From: BPGL01 sp035463115
GTDB taxonomy: Bacteria > Actinomycetota > UBA4738 > HRBIN12
Reading direction: 5' to 3'
Assembly (NCBI GenBank): GCA_035463115.1
Contig: DATHTO010000026.1
Location: 1 to 21,065 of the forward strand
Length of the DNA stretch: 21,065 nt
Shown: piece after piece, positions 14,582-21,065 of the stretch
Layout: the number at the start of each line of letters is the position of its first letter
Numbering within the stretch: the first letter of the stretch is position 1
The notes under the pieces: model-generated
Told to the model about the DNA's origin: nothing
Seen by the model: only the letters and a program-made list of their open reading frames with translations
Databases searched by the model: none
Program-made: the position numbers and the translations under genes

Positions 14582-15592
14582 GTGTCTGCGCCGGTGACCC
14601 GAACGCCCCACGAGGGGCTCGGTCTCGACGGAACCGACCTGGTCGCGATCTACCGGACGCTCCTCACGGCACGGCTCCTGGACGAGGCGGCCCTCCGCCA
14701 GAACCGGATGGGGCGCGCGCCGTTCGTCGTTCCGGTGGCGGGGCACGAGGGCTGTCAGGTCGGGACCGCGTGGGCGATGCGCCGCGGCACCGACATCTGG
14801 CTCCCCTACTACCGCGACGTCGGTGTCGTGCTGGCCGCCGGCGTGACGCCGTACGAGATCTTCCTCGGCGTCTTCGCGAAGGCGGACGACCCCGCGTCCG
14901 GCGGGCGCCAGATGCCGTCGCACTGGGGATCGCGCCGGCTCGGCATCATCACGGGCTCGTCGCCGATCGCCACGCAGGTTCCGCACGCCGCCGGCATCGC
15001 CTACGCCGCGCGTCTGCGCGGTGACGACACCGTCGTCGGGTGCTGGTTCGGCGATGGCGCCACGAGCGAAGGCGACTGGCACGAGGGCCTCAACTTCGCC
15101 GCCGTCCATCGCCTGCCCGTGATCTTCGTGTGCGAGAACAACCACTACGCGATCAGCGTGCCGCAGTCGATGCAGATGGCGGTCGCCGACGTCGCCGACC
15201 GCGCGGCGGGGTACGGGTTCCCCGGCGTCGTCGTCGACGGCAACGACGTGCTCGCGTGCTACGCCGCCATGCGCACGGCGCACGAGCGCGCCCGTGCCGG
15301 CGAGGGCCCGACCTTGATCGAGTGCAAGACCTACCGGTACCTCCCGCACACGTCCGACGACGACGACAAGAGCTACCGATCGCGCGAGGAGGTCGAGGAG
15401 GCGAGGCACCACGACGCGATCGACGCCTTCGCCGCGTACCTCCGCACACACGGCGTCCTCGACGACGACCGCGACGAGACGATCCGTCAGGAGGTGCGCG
15501 CCGAGATCGAGCAGGCGATCGCGGCGGCGTGGGAGGCCGCCGACCCGGATCCGGCCACCCTGAGCCGGCACGTCTTCGAGGAGCGCACGTGA
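14582..15592 (+). CDS. 2-oxoacid dehydrogenase E1 alpha subunit, branched-chain type (second set)
   Basis: A 336-residue ThDP-dependent E1 alpha. The ThDP motif runs from GDG to ENN (FGDGATSEGDWHEGLNFA, then VCENNHYAISVP). LPYYRDVGVVLAAG and HTSDDDDKSYR are marks I associate with branched-chain 2-oxoacid dehydrogenase (2-oxoisovalerate) subunits rather than pyruvate ones, so degradation of Val, Leu and Ile oxoacids is the best guess. The GTG start has GGGAGG 8-9 bases upstream. It shares a divergent intergenic region with csoR and overlaps the beta gene by four bases. There is no E2 or E3 gene in this operon; the complex must use the E2 and Lpd encoded 3-8 kb away, or others elsewhere. Confidence 0.92.
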   Translation: MSAPVTRTPHEGLGLDGTDLVAIYRTLLTARLLDEAALRQNRMGRAPFVVPVAGHEGCQVGTAWAMRRGTDIWLPYYRDVGVVLAAGVTPYEIFLGVFAKADDPASGGRQMPSHWGSRRLGIITGSSPIATQVPHAAGIAYAARLRGDDTVVGCWFGDGATSEGDWHEGLNFAAVHRLPVIFVCENNHYAISVPQSMQMAVADVADRAAGYGFPGVVVDGNDVLACYAAMRTAHERARAGEGPTLIECKTYRYLPHTSDDDDKSYRSREEVEEARHHDAIDAFAAYLRTHGVLDDDRDETIRQEVRAEIEQAIAAAWEAADPDPATLSRHVFEERT

Positions 15593-16575
15593 CCCGGAAG
15601 AACCTGCTCACCGCCGTCCGCGACGCGCTGCACGACGAGATGGCGCAGGACGAGCGGATCGTCCTGCTCGGCGAGGACGTCGGCGCGCGCGGCGGGGTGT
15701 TCCGCCTGTCGGACGGCTGGCTCGAGGAGTTCGGTCCCGAGCGCGTGATCGATACGCCGCTCGCCGAATCGGGTCTCGTCGGCGTCGCGATCGGCATGGC
15801 GTTGCACGGGTTGCTTCCCGTCGCGGAGATCCAGTTCGCCGACTTCATCCATCCGGCGTACGACCAGATCGTGTCGGAGGCCGCGCGGATCCGGTACCGA
15901 TCGAACGGCGACTTCGCGTGTCCGCTCGTGATCCGGACGCCGTGCGGCGGCGGGGTGCACGGCGCGCTCTACCATTCGCAGTCGATCGAAGCGACCTACG
16001 CGCACGTTCCGGGGCTGAAGGTCGTGATGCCGTCGACGCCCGCCGACGCGGCGGGGCTCCTCCGGAGCGCTCTGCGCGATCCGGATCCCGTCCTGTTCCT
16101 CGAACACAAGCGGGCGTATCGGGCGGTGACGGGCGACGTCCCGGACGACTACGCCACGACGCCGATCGGGCGCGCCGACGTGAAGCGCGGAGGCACGGAC
16201 CTGTCCGTCATCACGTACGGCTACGAGGTGCACCGGTGTCTCGAGGCGGCCGAGCGCCTCGACGCCGATGGCGTGTCGGCGGAGGTGGTCGACGTCCGGA
16301 CGCTCGCGCCGCTCGACGTCGAGACGATCCTGGCTTCGGTCCGGCGAACGTCGAAGGCGATCGTCGTCTACGAGGACAACCGGACGTACGGCGCGGGCGC
16401 CGAGATCGCGGCCACGATCGCGGAGCACGCCTTCGACGATCTCGACGCCGCCGTCGTGCGGATCGGTGGCCCCGACGTCCCGGCGATGCCGTTCGCGTCC
16501 CCGCTGGAGCACGCGTTCCTCGAGCCGGCCCCGGACCGGTTGTTCCACGCGATGCGCGATCTCGCCGCGGCGTGA
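15589..16575 (+). CDS. 2-oxoacid dehydrogenase E1 beta subunit, branched-chain type (second set)
   Basis: A 328-residue partner of the preceding alpha subunit. Seen: LLGEDVGARGGVFRLS, DTPLAESGLVGVAIGMA, EIQFADFIHPAYDQIVSEAA, the canonical HSQSIEA loop, FLEHKRAYRA and the C-terminal transketolase domain (VITYGYEVHRCLEAA; RTLAPLDVETI). It keeps the usual HSQS loop, unlike the first-set beta subunit, which reads HSTN. The GTG start overlaps the alpha stop as GTGA, so the subunits are translationally coupled; the frame is open far to the left but that part lies inside the alpha gene. The gene ends 10 bases from the convergent permease gene with no hairpin between them. Confidence 0.93.
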   Translation: MTRKNLLTAVRDALHDEMAQDERIVLLGEDVGARGGVFRLSDGWLEEFGPERVIDTPLAESGLVGVAIGMALHGLLPVAEIQFADFIHPAYDQIVSEAARIRYRSNGDFACPLVIRTPCGGGVHGALYHSQSIEATYAHVPGLKVVMPSTPADAAGLLRSALRDPDPVLFLEHKRAYRAVTGDVPDDYATTPIGRADVKRGGTDLSVITYGYEVHRCLEAAERLDADGVSAEVVDVRTLAPLDVETILASVRRTSKAIVVYEDNRTYGAGAEIAATIAEHAFDDLDAAVVRIGGPDVPAMPFASPLEHAFLEPAPDRLFHAMRDLAAA

Positions 16576-16585
16576 CGTCCGCGCG

Positions 16586-17818
16586 CTAGTCCATCGAGCG
16601 TCGGCGGAGGCGACCGAGCGCCCGAGCCCACGCGCTCTCGCGCGGCGGCTTCACCGGCTGGGCTGCCTCCTCACGCGTCAGGTCGTCGCGGATCACGTCG
16701 TGCGTGCGGACGTACGACGACGCGACCGCCTGGATGATCGCGGCGGCGGGCAGCGCGAGGAAGGCGCCGACGACCCCGCTAACGCTCGCGCCGGCGATCG
16801 CGGCGCCGAACGCGAGGGCAGGATGCAGCTCCATCGTCCGCGCGGTGACGTGCGGGCTGAGGATGTAGTTCTCGAGCTGCTGATAGAGCGTGAAGTACGC
16901 GAGGAGGATCGCGGCGTCGACCGTGCTGCCGACGAGCGCGACCAGCAGCGGGAGCGCCATCGCGATGTACGTCCCGACGGTCGGGATGAACTGCGACACG
17001 ATGCCCATCCACACCGCGAGCGGCAACGCGAACTCGATGCCGAGCACGCGCATCACGACGTACGACGCGACGCCGGAGAGCACGGCGAGCACCAAGCGCG
17101 AATACAGGTAGGCGCCCGTCTTGTCGATCGCGACCTCCCATGTGTCGAGCACGATCCGTTGCTGCTTCGGTGGCAAGACGGAGCAGACCGCGCGACGGAA
17201 CCGCGGCCCGTCGGCCACGAGGTAGAACGTGAACAGCGCGATCGTGAGGATCTGGAAGATCGTCGCCGCGATCGCGGCGCCGACGCCGAAGACGTTGCCT
17301 GCGATGTTCCCGGCGAACCGCGTCAGGTCGCTGTTCGCGAGCTGGAGGTCCTCCACGATGCGCGTCGTCGACAGCTCGAGGCCGAACCAGTCGTTCCCCC
17401 ACCCGACCAGGCGGTCGATGATCTCGGGTGCCGCGTCGACGAGCTCGATCACCTGGTCGACGAAGACGGGGATGATCGAGACGAGGAGCAGCACGCCGAC
17501 GAGCGTGAGGGTGAGCAAGCAGGCGAACGTCGCGAGTCCACGTCGCCAGCCGCGCGACGACAGCCACGACACCGCGGGCTCGAGCGCGAACGACAGGAAC
17601 AGCGACGCGATCAAGAGGATCACGAGGCCGCGGATCTGCTTGAACGCGTTGTACAGGAGCAGCGCGAGCGCCACCGAGATCCAGACGACGATCAGGAGCC
17701 GCCAGATCCACTGCCACGACGGCAGGCGGAGCGGCGCGAGCGCGTCGTCGGCCGCGGCCTCCGGAAGGTCCTCGACGGGCGGTTCGGTCTGGATCGGCAC
17801 CTGCTGCGGCTCGGCCAC
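16586..17818 (-). CDS. AI-2E family transporter (PerM/YdiK-like membrane protein)
   Basis: A 410-residue polytopic membrane protein. After about 35 acidic, Pro-rich cytosolic residues come two hydrophobic segments (about 36-57 and 63-85), a third at 93-118, a large soluble loop (about 120-200), then a cluster of further segments to about residue 372, and a basic tail ending RRRSMD. Family segments include SLFLSFALEPAVSWL, FFYLVADGPRF-like FTFYLVADGPRFRRAV, FIPTVGTYIAMALPLLVAL and QQLENYILSPHV. Despite the family name, most members are not autoinducer-2 exporters and act in ion or small-molecule transport; the substrate is unknown. The GTG start lies 9 bases after the stop of the upstream lipoprotein and lacks a ribosome site; a TAGGCT box exactly 6 bases before it could produce a leaderless mRNA. 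Confidence 0.93.
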   Translation of the reverse strand: MAEPQQVPIQTEPPVEDLPEAAADDALAPLRLPSWQWIWRLLIVVWISVALALLLYNAFKQIRGLVILLIASLFLSFALEPAVSWLSSRGWRRGLATFACLLTLTLVGVLLLVSIIPVFVDQVIELVDAAPEIIDRLVGWGNDWFGLELSTTRIVEDLQLANSDLTRFAGNIAGNVFGVGAAIAATIFQILTIALFTFYLVADGPRFRRAVCSVLPPKQQRIVLDTWEVAIDKTGAYLYSRLVLAVLSGVASYVVMRVLGIEFALPLAVWMGIVSQFIPTVGTYIAMALPLLVALVGSTVDAAILLAYFTLYQQLENYILSPHVTARTMELHPALAFGAAIAGASVSGVVGAFLALPAAAIIQAVASSYVRTHDVIRDDLTREEAAQPVKPPRESAWARALGRLRRRSMD

Positions 17819-17824
17819 CCCGCG

Positions 17825-17830
17825 AGCCTA
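17825..17830 (-). promoter_or_regulatory. Possible leaderless -10 box for the AI-2E permease
   Basis: On the minus strand TAGGCT (17830-17825) is followed by six bases and then the GTG start, placing initiation on the start codon itself. Its TAG is also the stop codon of the upstream lipoprotein gene, so the resemblance may be partly accidental. Confidence 0.35.
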
Positions 17831-18283
17831 GACCGTCGCCCGAGGTTCCGCGGGAAGGGACCCACCGGGCGCGGGACGCGGTGCGTCGCACGCGAGGGAC
17901 GATGCCGCAGCCTCCACGGCGTCGGCCATGCGCGGGCGGGCGCGGGCGAGCGCTCGCTCGGCGACGGACGCCGGCTCGTCGTCGCCGAGCCCGTCGAGCC
18001 CGTCGCGGAACGAGGTCTCGGCCTCGTCGATCGCGTCGTCGAGCGAGCGCGGCGTCGCGTCGCTGTCCGAGATCCGGCCGAGGAACGGAGCGACCTTCTC
18101 GAGCGCTCCCCGGACCTCGCCGACGGTCGCGTCCGGTGGCGGCGCGAGCAGCAGCGCGAACGTCGCGCGGAACGATCCCAGGTCCCGACAGAGGTCCGCG
18201 ACCTCGTCGGCATCGGAACCCGCGCACCCCGCCGCGGCGACGACCGCGAGCGAGAGGGCCAGCTGCGCTCGGCGCCGGTTCAC
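17828..18283 (-). CDS. Small predicted lipoprotein, function unknown
   Basis: A 151-residue protein with a clear lipoprotein signal: MNRRR, a hydrophobic core and lipobox AAGC with Cys20. The mature part (CAGSDADEVADLCRDLG and on) is mostly helical in appearance and Asp/Ala/Arg-rich. It contains further cysteines at about residue 32 (DLCRDL) and near the C terminus (SSLACDAP), which might pair. I recognise no domain. The GTG start overlaps the TGA of the upstream flippase-like gene as GTGA, so it is translationally coupled to it, and the AI-2E permease follows 9 bases after the stop. An envelope role with these two membrane proteins is inferred from context only. Confidence 0.8.
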   Translation of the reverse strand: MNRRRAQLALSLAVVAAAGCAGSDADEVADLCRDLGSFRATFALLLAPPPDATVGEVRGALEKVAPFLGRISDSDATPRSLDDAIDEAETSFRDGLDGLGDDEPASVAERALARARPRMADAVEAAASSLACDAPRPAPGGSLPAEPRATV

Positions 18284-19311
18284 GCGGGCGAGACCGCCCC
18301 CCGAGCGATGCGCCGCCGGAACACCCAGTACGCGACGGCTCCGGCCGGCAGCGGCAGCCAGTACGTCACCAGCCGGTACGCGAGCGTGGCGAGGACGGAC
18401 TCGGGGGCAGGGACCCCGGCGAGGCGCAGCATCGCAGCGAGGCCCGCTTCGACGAACCCGAGACCGCCGGGGGTGATCGGGATCATCGCGAGCACGGTCG
18501 CCGCGACGTACGCGAGGAGCACCAGGGATGCCCGAGGCGCCGCCCCGACCGCGGTGAGGGCGATGAGCAGCGACGCGTAATCGAGGAGGCGGTTCCCGAC
18601 GGCGGCGGCGACGGCCTGGCGCCAACGTTGGCCGAGGGCAGCGCGGACGTCGTCGCGTTGCGCGATCAGGGCGGCGGCGACGTCGTCGCCCGGCGCCGGC
18701 GGCTCGGCGCGGCCCAGGCGAACCGCCACGCCGCGGACCGCACGAGCGATCGCGCGGAGCAGCCGGTCGCCGGTCATCACGGCGAGGCCGACGCCGAACA
18801 GCACGAGGAACGCGGCTCCGCCGATCACGGCGGCTTGCCACAGGCCGCCGGCCACCGGCGCGCCGGCCAGGACGGCGGGGACCGCGAGGATCGGGAGGGC
18901 GAACAGCGTGCCGACCGTGATGACGCCGACCGCCGTCACGCCGGTCGCCGCGGATGCCGGGGACACGCCGCCCTGCACGAGCATCCGGAACTGCAGCGCT
19001 CCGGCGGCCGCGGCGCCTCCGGGAACGATGCGGCTGAACGCGTTCGACGCGAGCTGCGACGTGGCCACGACGACCCGGTCGTCGCATCGGAGCGCGACGT
19101 GGTGGAGCTGCCAGAGCGCCACGAAGCTCGCGGCCTGCGTGGCGACGAGCACGGGGAACCACAACGGCTCGATCCGCAGCAGGAGCGGCGCGTCGGCGAC
19201 GAACGCGAGGAGCGTCGGTCCGAAGACGTACAGGGCGACGCCCGCGGCGACGAGCGACAGGACCCGGAGCACGATCCTGCGACGAGGCGAGCCGCGGACC
19301 CCGCTGTCCAT
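18280..19311 (-). CDS. Flippase-like integral membrane protein (LPG synthase TM / UPF0104 type)
   Basis: A 343-residue protein with about eight hydrophobic segments across its length and short basic termini. SNAFSRIVPGGAAAAGALQFRML (roughly 88-110) and the late MIPITPGGLGFVEAGLAAML (about 275-294) are the two conserved blocks of the lysylphosphatidylglycerol synthase TM-region family. Members lacking the soluble synthase domain, as here, are usually annotated as flippase-like proteins acting on lipids or lipid-linked sugars; the substrate is unknown. The ATG at 19311 is chosen because TACGCT lies exactly six bases before it, fitting a leaderless transcript; no ribosome site is present. It heads a three-gene operon with the lipoprotein and the permease, and is divergent from lipA. 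Confidence 0.9.
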   Translation of the reverse strand: MDSGVRGSPRRRIVLRVLSLVAAGVALYVFGPTLLAFVADAPLLLRIEPLWFPVLVATQAASFVALWQLHHVALRCDDRVVVATSQLASNAFSRIVPGGAAAAGALQFRMLVQGGVSPASAATGVTAVGVITVGTLFALPILAVPAVLAGAPVAGGLWQAAVIGGAAFLVLFGVGLAVMTGDRLLRAIARAVRGVAVRLGRAEPPAPGDDVAAALIAQRDDVRAALGQRWRQAVAAAVGNRLLDYASLLIALTAVGAAPRASLVLLAYVAATVLAMIPITPGGLGFVEAGLAAMLRLAGVPAPESVLATLAYRLVTYWLPLPAGAVAYWVFRRRIARGAVSPA

Positions 19312-19317
19312 CGAGCG

Positions 19318-19323
19318 AGCGTA
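19318..19323 (-). promoter_or_regulatory. Leaderless -10 box of the flippase-lipoprotein-permease operon
   Basis: On the minus strand TACGCT (19323-19318), then CGCTCG, then the ATG: the expected start of transcription is the A of ATG. There is no Shine-Dalgarno sequence. Confidence 0.55.
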
Positions 19324-19403
19324 CACGCGCCGCGTCGATGACCGGCCCGGCGGCGGGGCGCGCATGCTCGCTCGAGGCCGCCGTGCGAAACGAGCGCGCG
19401 GCC

Positions 19404-19409
19404 TACACT
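19404..19409 (+). promoter_or_regulatory. -10 box of lipA
   Basis: TACACT lies 9 bases before the lipA ATG, placing initiation about 3 bases before the start codon. A GAGGAG sequence sits between them and would be cut off from the mRNA if this box is used, so either the transcript is essentially leaderless or another promoter lies upstream. Confidence 0.5.
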
Positions 19410-19418
19410 CGAGGAGAC

Positions 19419-20405
19419 ATGCCCGATCGCGACCACAACCCGGCGAAACGCCGGCTCCACCTGCCGATCGTCGGTGTGACGAACGGCCCGCCAGGGAGCC
19501 CGTCGACGTCCGACCCGTCGCCGGCGGGTCCGAAGCCGCCATGGCTGAAGGTGAGCCTGCGCGACGGCCCGAACCACCGTGAGCTCAGGACGATCGTGCG
19601 CGAGCGCGGGCTGCACACCGTGTGCGAAGAAGCGATGTGCCCGAACATCCACGAATGCTGGGAGGAACGGGAGGCCACCTTCCTCCTGCTCGGATCGAAG
19701 TGCACGCGCCGATGCGGCTTCTGCGACGTGATGACCGCCAAGCCCGATCCCGTCGACGAGGACGAACCGGCCAAGATCGCCGACGCCGCGAGCAGGATGG
19801 GTCTGCGCTTCGTGGTGATCACGGGCGTGGCTCGCGACGATCTGCCGGACGGCGGCGCATCCGTCTGGGCCGAGACCGTCCGGGCGGTGAAGGCCGCGAT
19901 CCCGGGCGTCGAGGTCGAGGTCCTTCCGTCGGACTTCCGAGGCGGCGAGGATGACATCACGACGGTCCTCGACGCGGGACCCGACGTCTTCGCGCACAAC
20001 CTCGAGACGATCCGCCGGCTGCACGATCGGATCCGACCCGCGTTCGGATACGACCGATCGCTCGAGGTCCTGCGCACCGCGAAGCGGATCCGGCCGGGTC
20101 AGGTCACGAAGTCCAACCTGATCCTCGGGATGGGCGAGCGCTCCGACGAGGTTCCCGAGGCGATGCGCGATCTCGTCGACGCGGGGTGCGACATCCTGAC
20201 GATCGGTCAGTACCTGCAGCCCACGGGCTATCACCTGCCCGTCGACCGCTGGGTGACGCCCGACGAGTTCGCCTCGCACGCGGCCGCGGGCGAGGCGATG
20301 GGGATCCACCACGTCGAAGCGGGACCACTCGTGCGCTCGAGCTACCACGCCGGGCGCCAGCTGCGGCGGGCCCTCGCCGCCGGCCTCGTCGTACCGACGG
20401 CCTGA
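19419..20405 (+). CDS. lipA: Lipoyl synthase LipA
   Basis: A 328-residue radical-SAM enzyme that inserts two sulfur atoms into octanoyl groups on E2 and related proteins. Both [4Fe-4S] sites are present: the auxiliary cluster Cys69, Cys74, Cys80 (CEEAMCPNIHEC) and the radical-SAM triad Cys95, Cys99, Cys102 (CTRRCGFC). The C-terminal RSSY (306-309) supplies the serine ligand of the auxiliary cluster. VEVLPSDFRG, FAHNLETI and KSNLILGMGE are further family blocks. The first 40 residues are a variable Pro-rich extension. ATG 19419 has GAGGAG close upstream. The auxiliary cluster is consumed in each turnover, so LipA depends on Fe-S assembly of the kind encoded by sufB at the left end. It works on octanoyl-E2 made by LipB. 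Confidence 0.97.
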   Translation: MPDRDHNPAKRRLHLPIVGVTNGPPGSPSTSDPSPAGPKPPWLKVSLRDGPNHRELRTIVRERGLHTVCEEAMCPNIHECWEEREATFLLLGSKCTRRCGFCDVMTAKPDPVDEDEPAKIADAASRMGLRFVVITGVARDDLPDGGASVWAETVRAVKAAIPGVEVEVLPSDFRGGEDDITTVLDAGPDVFAHNLETIRRLHDRIRPAFGYDRSLEVLRTAKRIRPGQVTKSNLILGMGERSDEVPEAMRDLVDAGCDILTIGQYLQPTGYHLPVDRWVTPDEFASHAAAGEAMGIHHVEAGPLVRSSYHAGRQLRRALAAGLVVPTA

Positions 20406-20420
20406 CGCTGATCGTCTGCT

Positions 20421-20825
20421 TCAGATCGCGCCGCGGAGCCGGCGGGCGAGCACGGGCAGCATCGCGACGGCGACGCGCGGCTCTTCGTCGAGGAGCGCCG
20501 AGAAGTCGCGCCGCGAGAGTGCGATGCACCGCACGTCGGTCTTCGCGCGAACGCGCGCGCTGTGCGGTTCGTCGATGAGGAGCGCCATCTCGCCGAAGAA
20601 CTCCCCGTGGCCGAGCACCGCTTCGCCACCGCTCGGCAGCTCGACGGCCACCTCGCCCTCCTCGACGACGAACATCCCGTTGCCGGGTTGTCCGATCTCG
20701 GCGAGGACCCGTCCCGCCGGAGCCTCGAACTCCGTGGCGACCGCCGCGACGCGGGCGAGCCCGTCGTCCGACACACCGGCGAAGAGTGGCAGGGCCTTCA
20801 GGTGCTCGACCGCGGTGGTGCCCAC
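20421..20825 (-). CDS. Stand-alone cyclic nucleotide-binding (CNBD) domain protein
   Basis: A 134-residue protein that is almost entirely one CNBD beta-roll (about 8-125), beginning LKALPLFAGVSDDGLARVA. The phosphate-binding cassette is GEFFGEMALLIDEPHSARVRAKT; Gly78-Glu79 are kept, but the arginine that contacts the cyclic phosphate in CRP is His88 here. There is no helix-turn-helix, kinase or channel domain, so it is not a CRP-type regulator by itself. The GTG at 20825 is preferred because TAGGGT (20838-20833) would initiate within a base of it; a GTG at 20834 falls inside that box. Ligand and partner are unknown. It converges on lipA with only 15 bases between the stops. Confidence 0.87.
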   Translation of the reverse strand: MGTTAVEHLKALPLFAGVSDDGLARVAAVATEFEAPAGRVLAEIGQPGNGMFVVEEGEVAVELPSGGEAVLGHGEFFGEMALLIDEPHSARVRAKTDVRCIALSRRDFSALLDEEPRVAVAMLPVLARRLRGAI

Positions 20826-20832
20826 GCATCGC

Positions 20833-20838
20833 ACCCTA
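20833..20838 (-). promoter_or_regulatory. Leaderless -10 box of the CNBD gene
   Basis: On the minus strand TAGGGT (20838-20833) is followed by seven bases and the GTG at 20825, consistent with transcription starting at or one base before the start codon. Confidence 0.45.
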
Positions 20839-20853
20839 CCAACCGCGAACGTC

Positions 20854-20882
20854 GGGGCCGGAGCGCATGGCGCCCCGGCCCC
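20854..20882 (-). terminator. Probable terminator of rnpB
   Basis: GGGGCCGG (20854-20861) and CCGGCCCC (20875-20882) form perfect 8-base arms around a 13-base loop, just beyond the 3' end of the RNase P RNA on the minus strand. There is no T-tract. Confidence 0.55.
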
Positions 20883-20889
20883 ATCGTCG

Positions 20890-21065
20890 GAAGAGCGGAC
20901 CTGTAAGCCGGATCCTGTGCGCGGCCCCTTCCGGAGCCGCCGGCGACCATCTCTCTCGGCGCTCGCGCGCCGCCGGCCCGTTCACCGGGCCGGCGCGGTC
21001 CACCCGGAAGCTCGGGCGGGCCGCCCTCGAACGCTTCCTGCTCGACCTTGCTCCGGACGGGGGTT
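20890..21065 (-). ncRNA. rnpB: RNase P RNA (rnpB), 3' part, cut by the right edge
   Basis: Read on the minus strand, the region contains the conserved 3' blocks of bacterial type A RNase P RNA: CCGGAGCAAGG near the edge, the segment AGAGAGATGGTCGCC, and the 3' end ACAGGATCCGGCTTACAGG followed by the closing P1 strand. Between them, GCCGGCCCG-ttcac-CGGGCCGGC (about 20980-20993 region) is a strong stem-loop as expected for a peripheral helix. RNase P RNA is the ribozyme that trims tRNA 5' leaders. The 5' half, with the start of P1 and the P4 partner strand, lies beyond the window. The exact 3' end is estimated to within a few bases. Confidence 0.88.

Overview
The window is very GC-rich (about 70% by eye) chromosomal DNA with GTG/ATG starts, stop/start overlaps (GTGA, TGATG), TAnnnT -10 boxes and several apparently leaderless genes. 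With the gene families seen (Suf-type SufB, an SseA-like two-domain rhodanese, CsoR, two-chain 2-oxoacid dehydrogenase E1s, LipA/LipB), this fits an actinobacterium (Actinomycetota). I think a deep-branching, uncultured lineage is more likely than a familiar genus, but I cannot name it.

Layout. Left block, minus strand (25-3258): SufB, a rhodanese and a DUF59/MIP18 protein, all sulfur/Fe-S cluster functions. Each promoter region here carries conspicuous palindromes. Next, plus strand (3331-6116): a NarL/LuxR response regulator, a soluble histidine kinase fused to a degenerate receiver, and a lipoprotein of unknown function. Core operon, plus strand (6166-11973): dihydrolipoyl dehydrogenase (E3), E1 alpha, E1 beta, lipoyl acyltransferase (E2) and LipB octanoyltransferase. 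A perfect hairpin ends this operon and faces a minus-strand set (12031-14457): methyltransferase, two-TM PH-like protein, CnoX-like thioredoxin-TPR protein and, separated by twin hairpins, a copper-type CsoR. Divergent from csoR is a second E1 alpha/beta pair (14582-16575), resembling the branched-chain type and lacking its own E2/E3. Right block: a minus-strand operon of a flippase-like membrane protein, a small lipoprotein and an AI-2E family permease (16586-19311); lipA on plus (19419-20405); a stand-alone cyclic-nucleotide-binding domain protein on minus; and the 3' part of RNase P RNA (rnpB, minus) running off the right edge.

How it fits together. The window looks like a lipoate and Fe-S metabolic island. 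SufB, DUF59 and rhodanese could build clusters or mobilise sulfur; LipA is an Fe-S enzyme that inserts sulfur into octanoyl groups placed by LipB; E2 carries the lipoyl group; two E1 pairs feed it and Lpd reoxidises it. The CsoR gene and its operator sit between the two dehydrogenase blocks, so a copper link is worth testing. No mobile element, CRISPR array, phage gene or tRNA was seen. I found no clearly new multi-gene system. The most unusual items are the shared-E2 arrangement with the nearby CsoR, the phased palindromes upstream of sufB, the operator-in-spacer promoter with long leader upstream of the rhodanese, the Asp-to-Glu receiver-kinase, and the recurrent leaderless starts.
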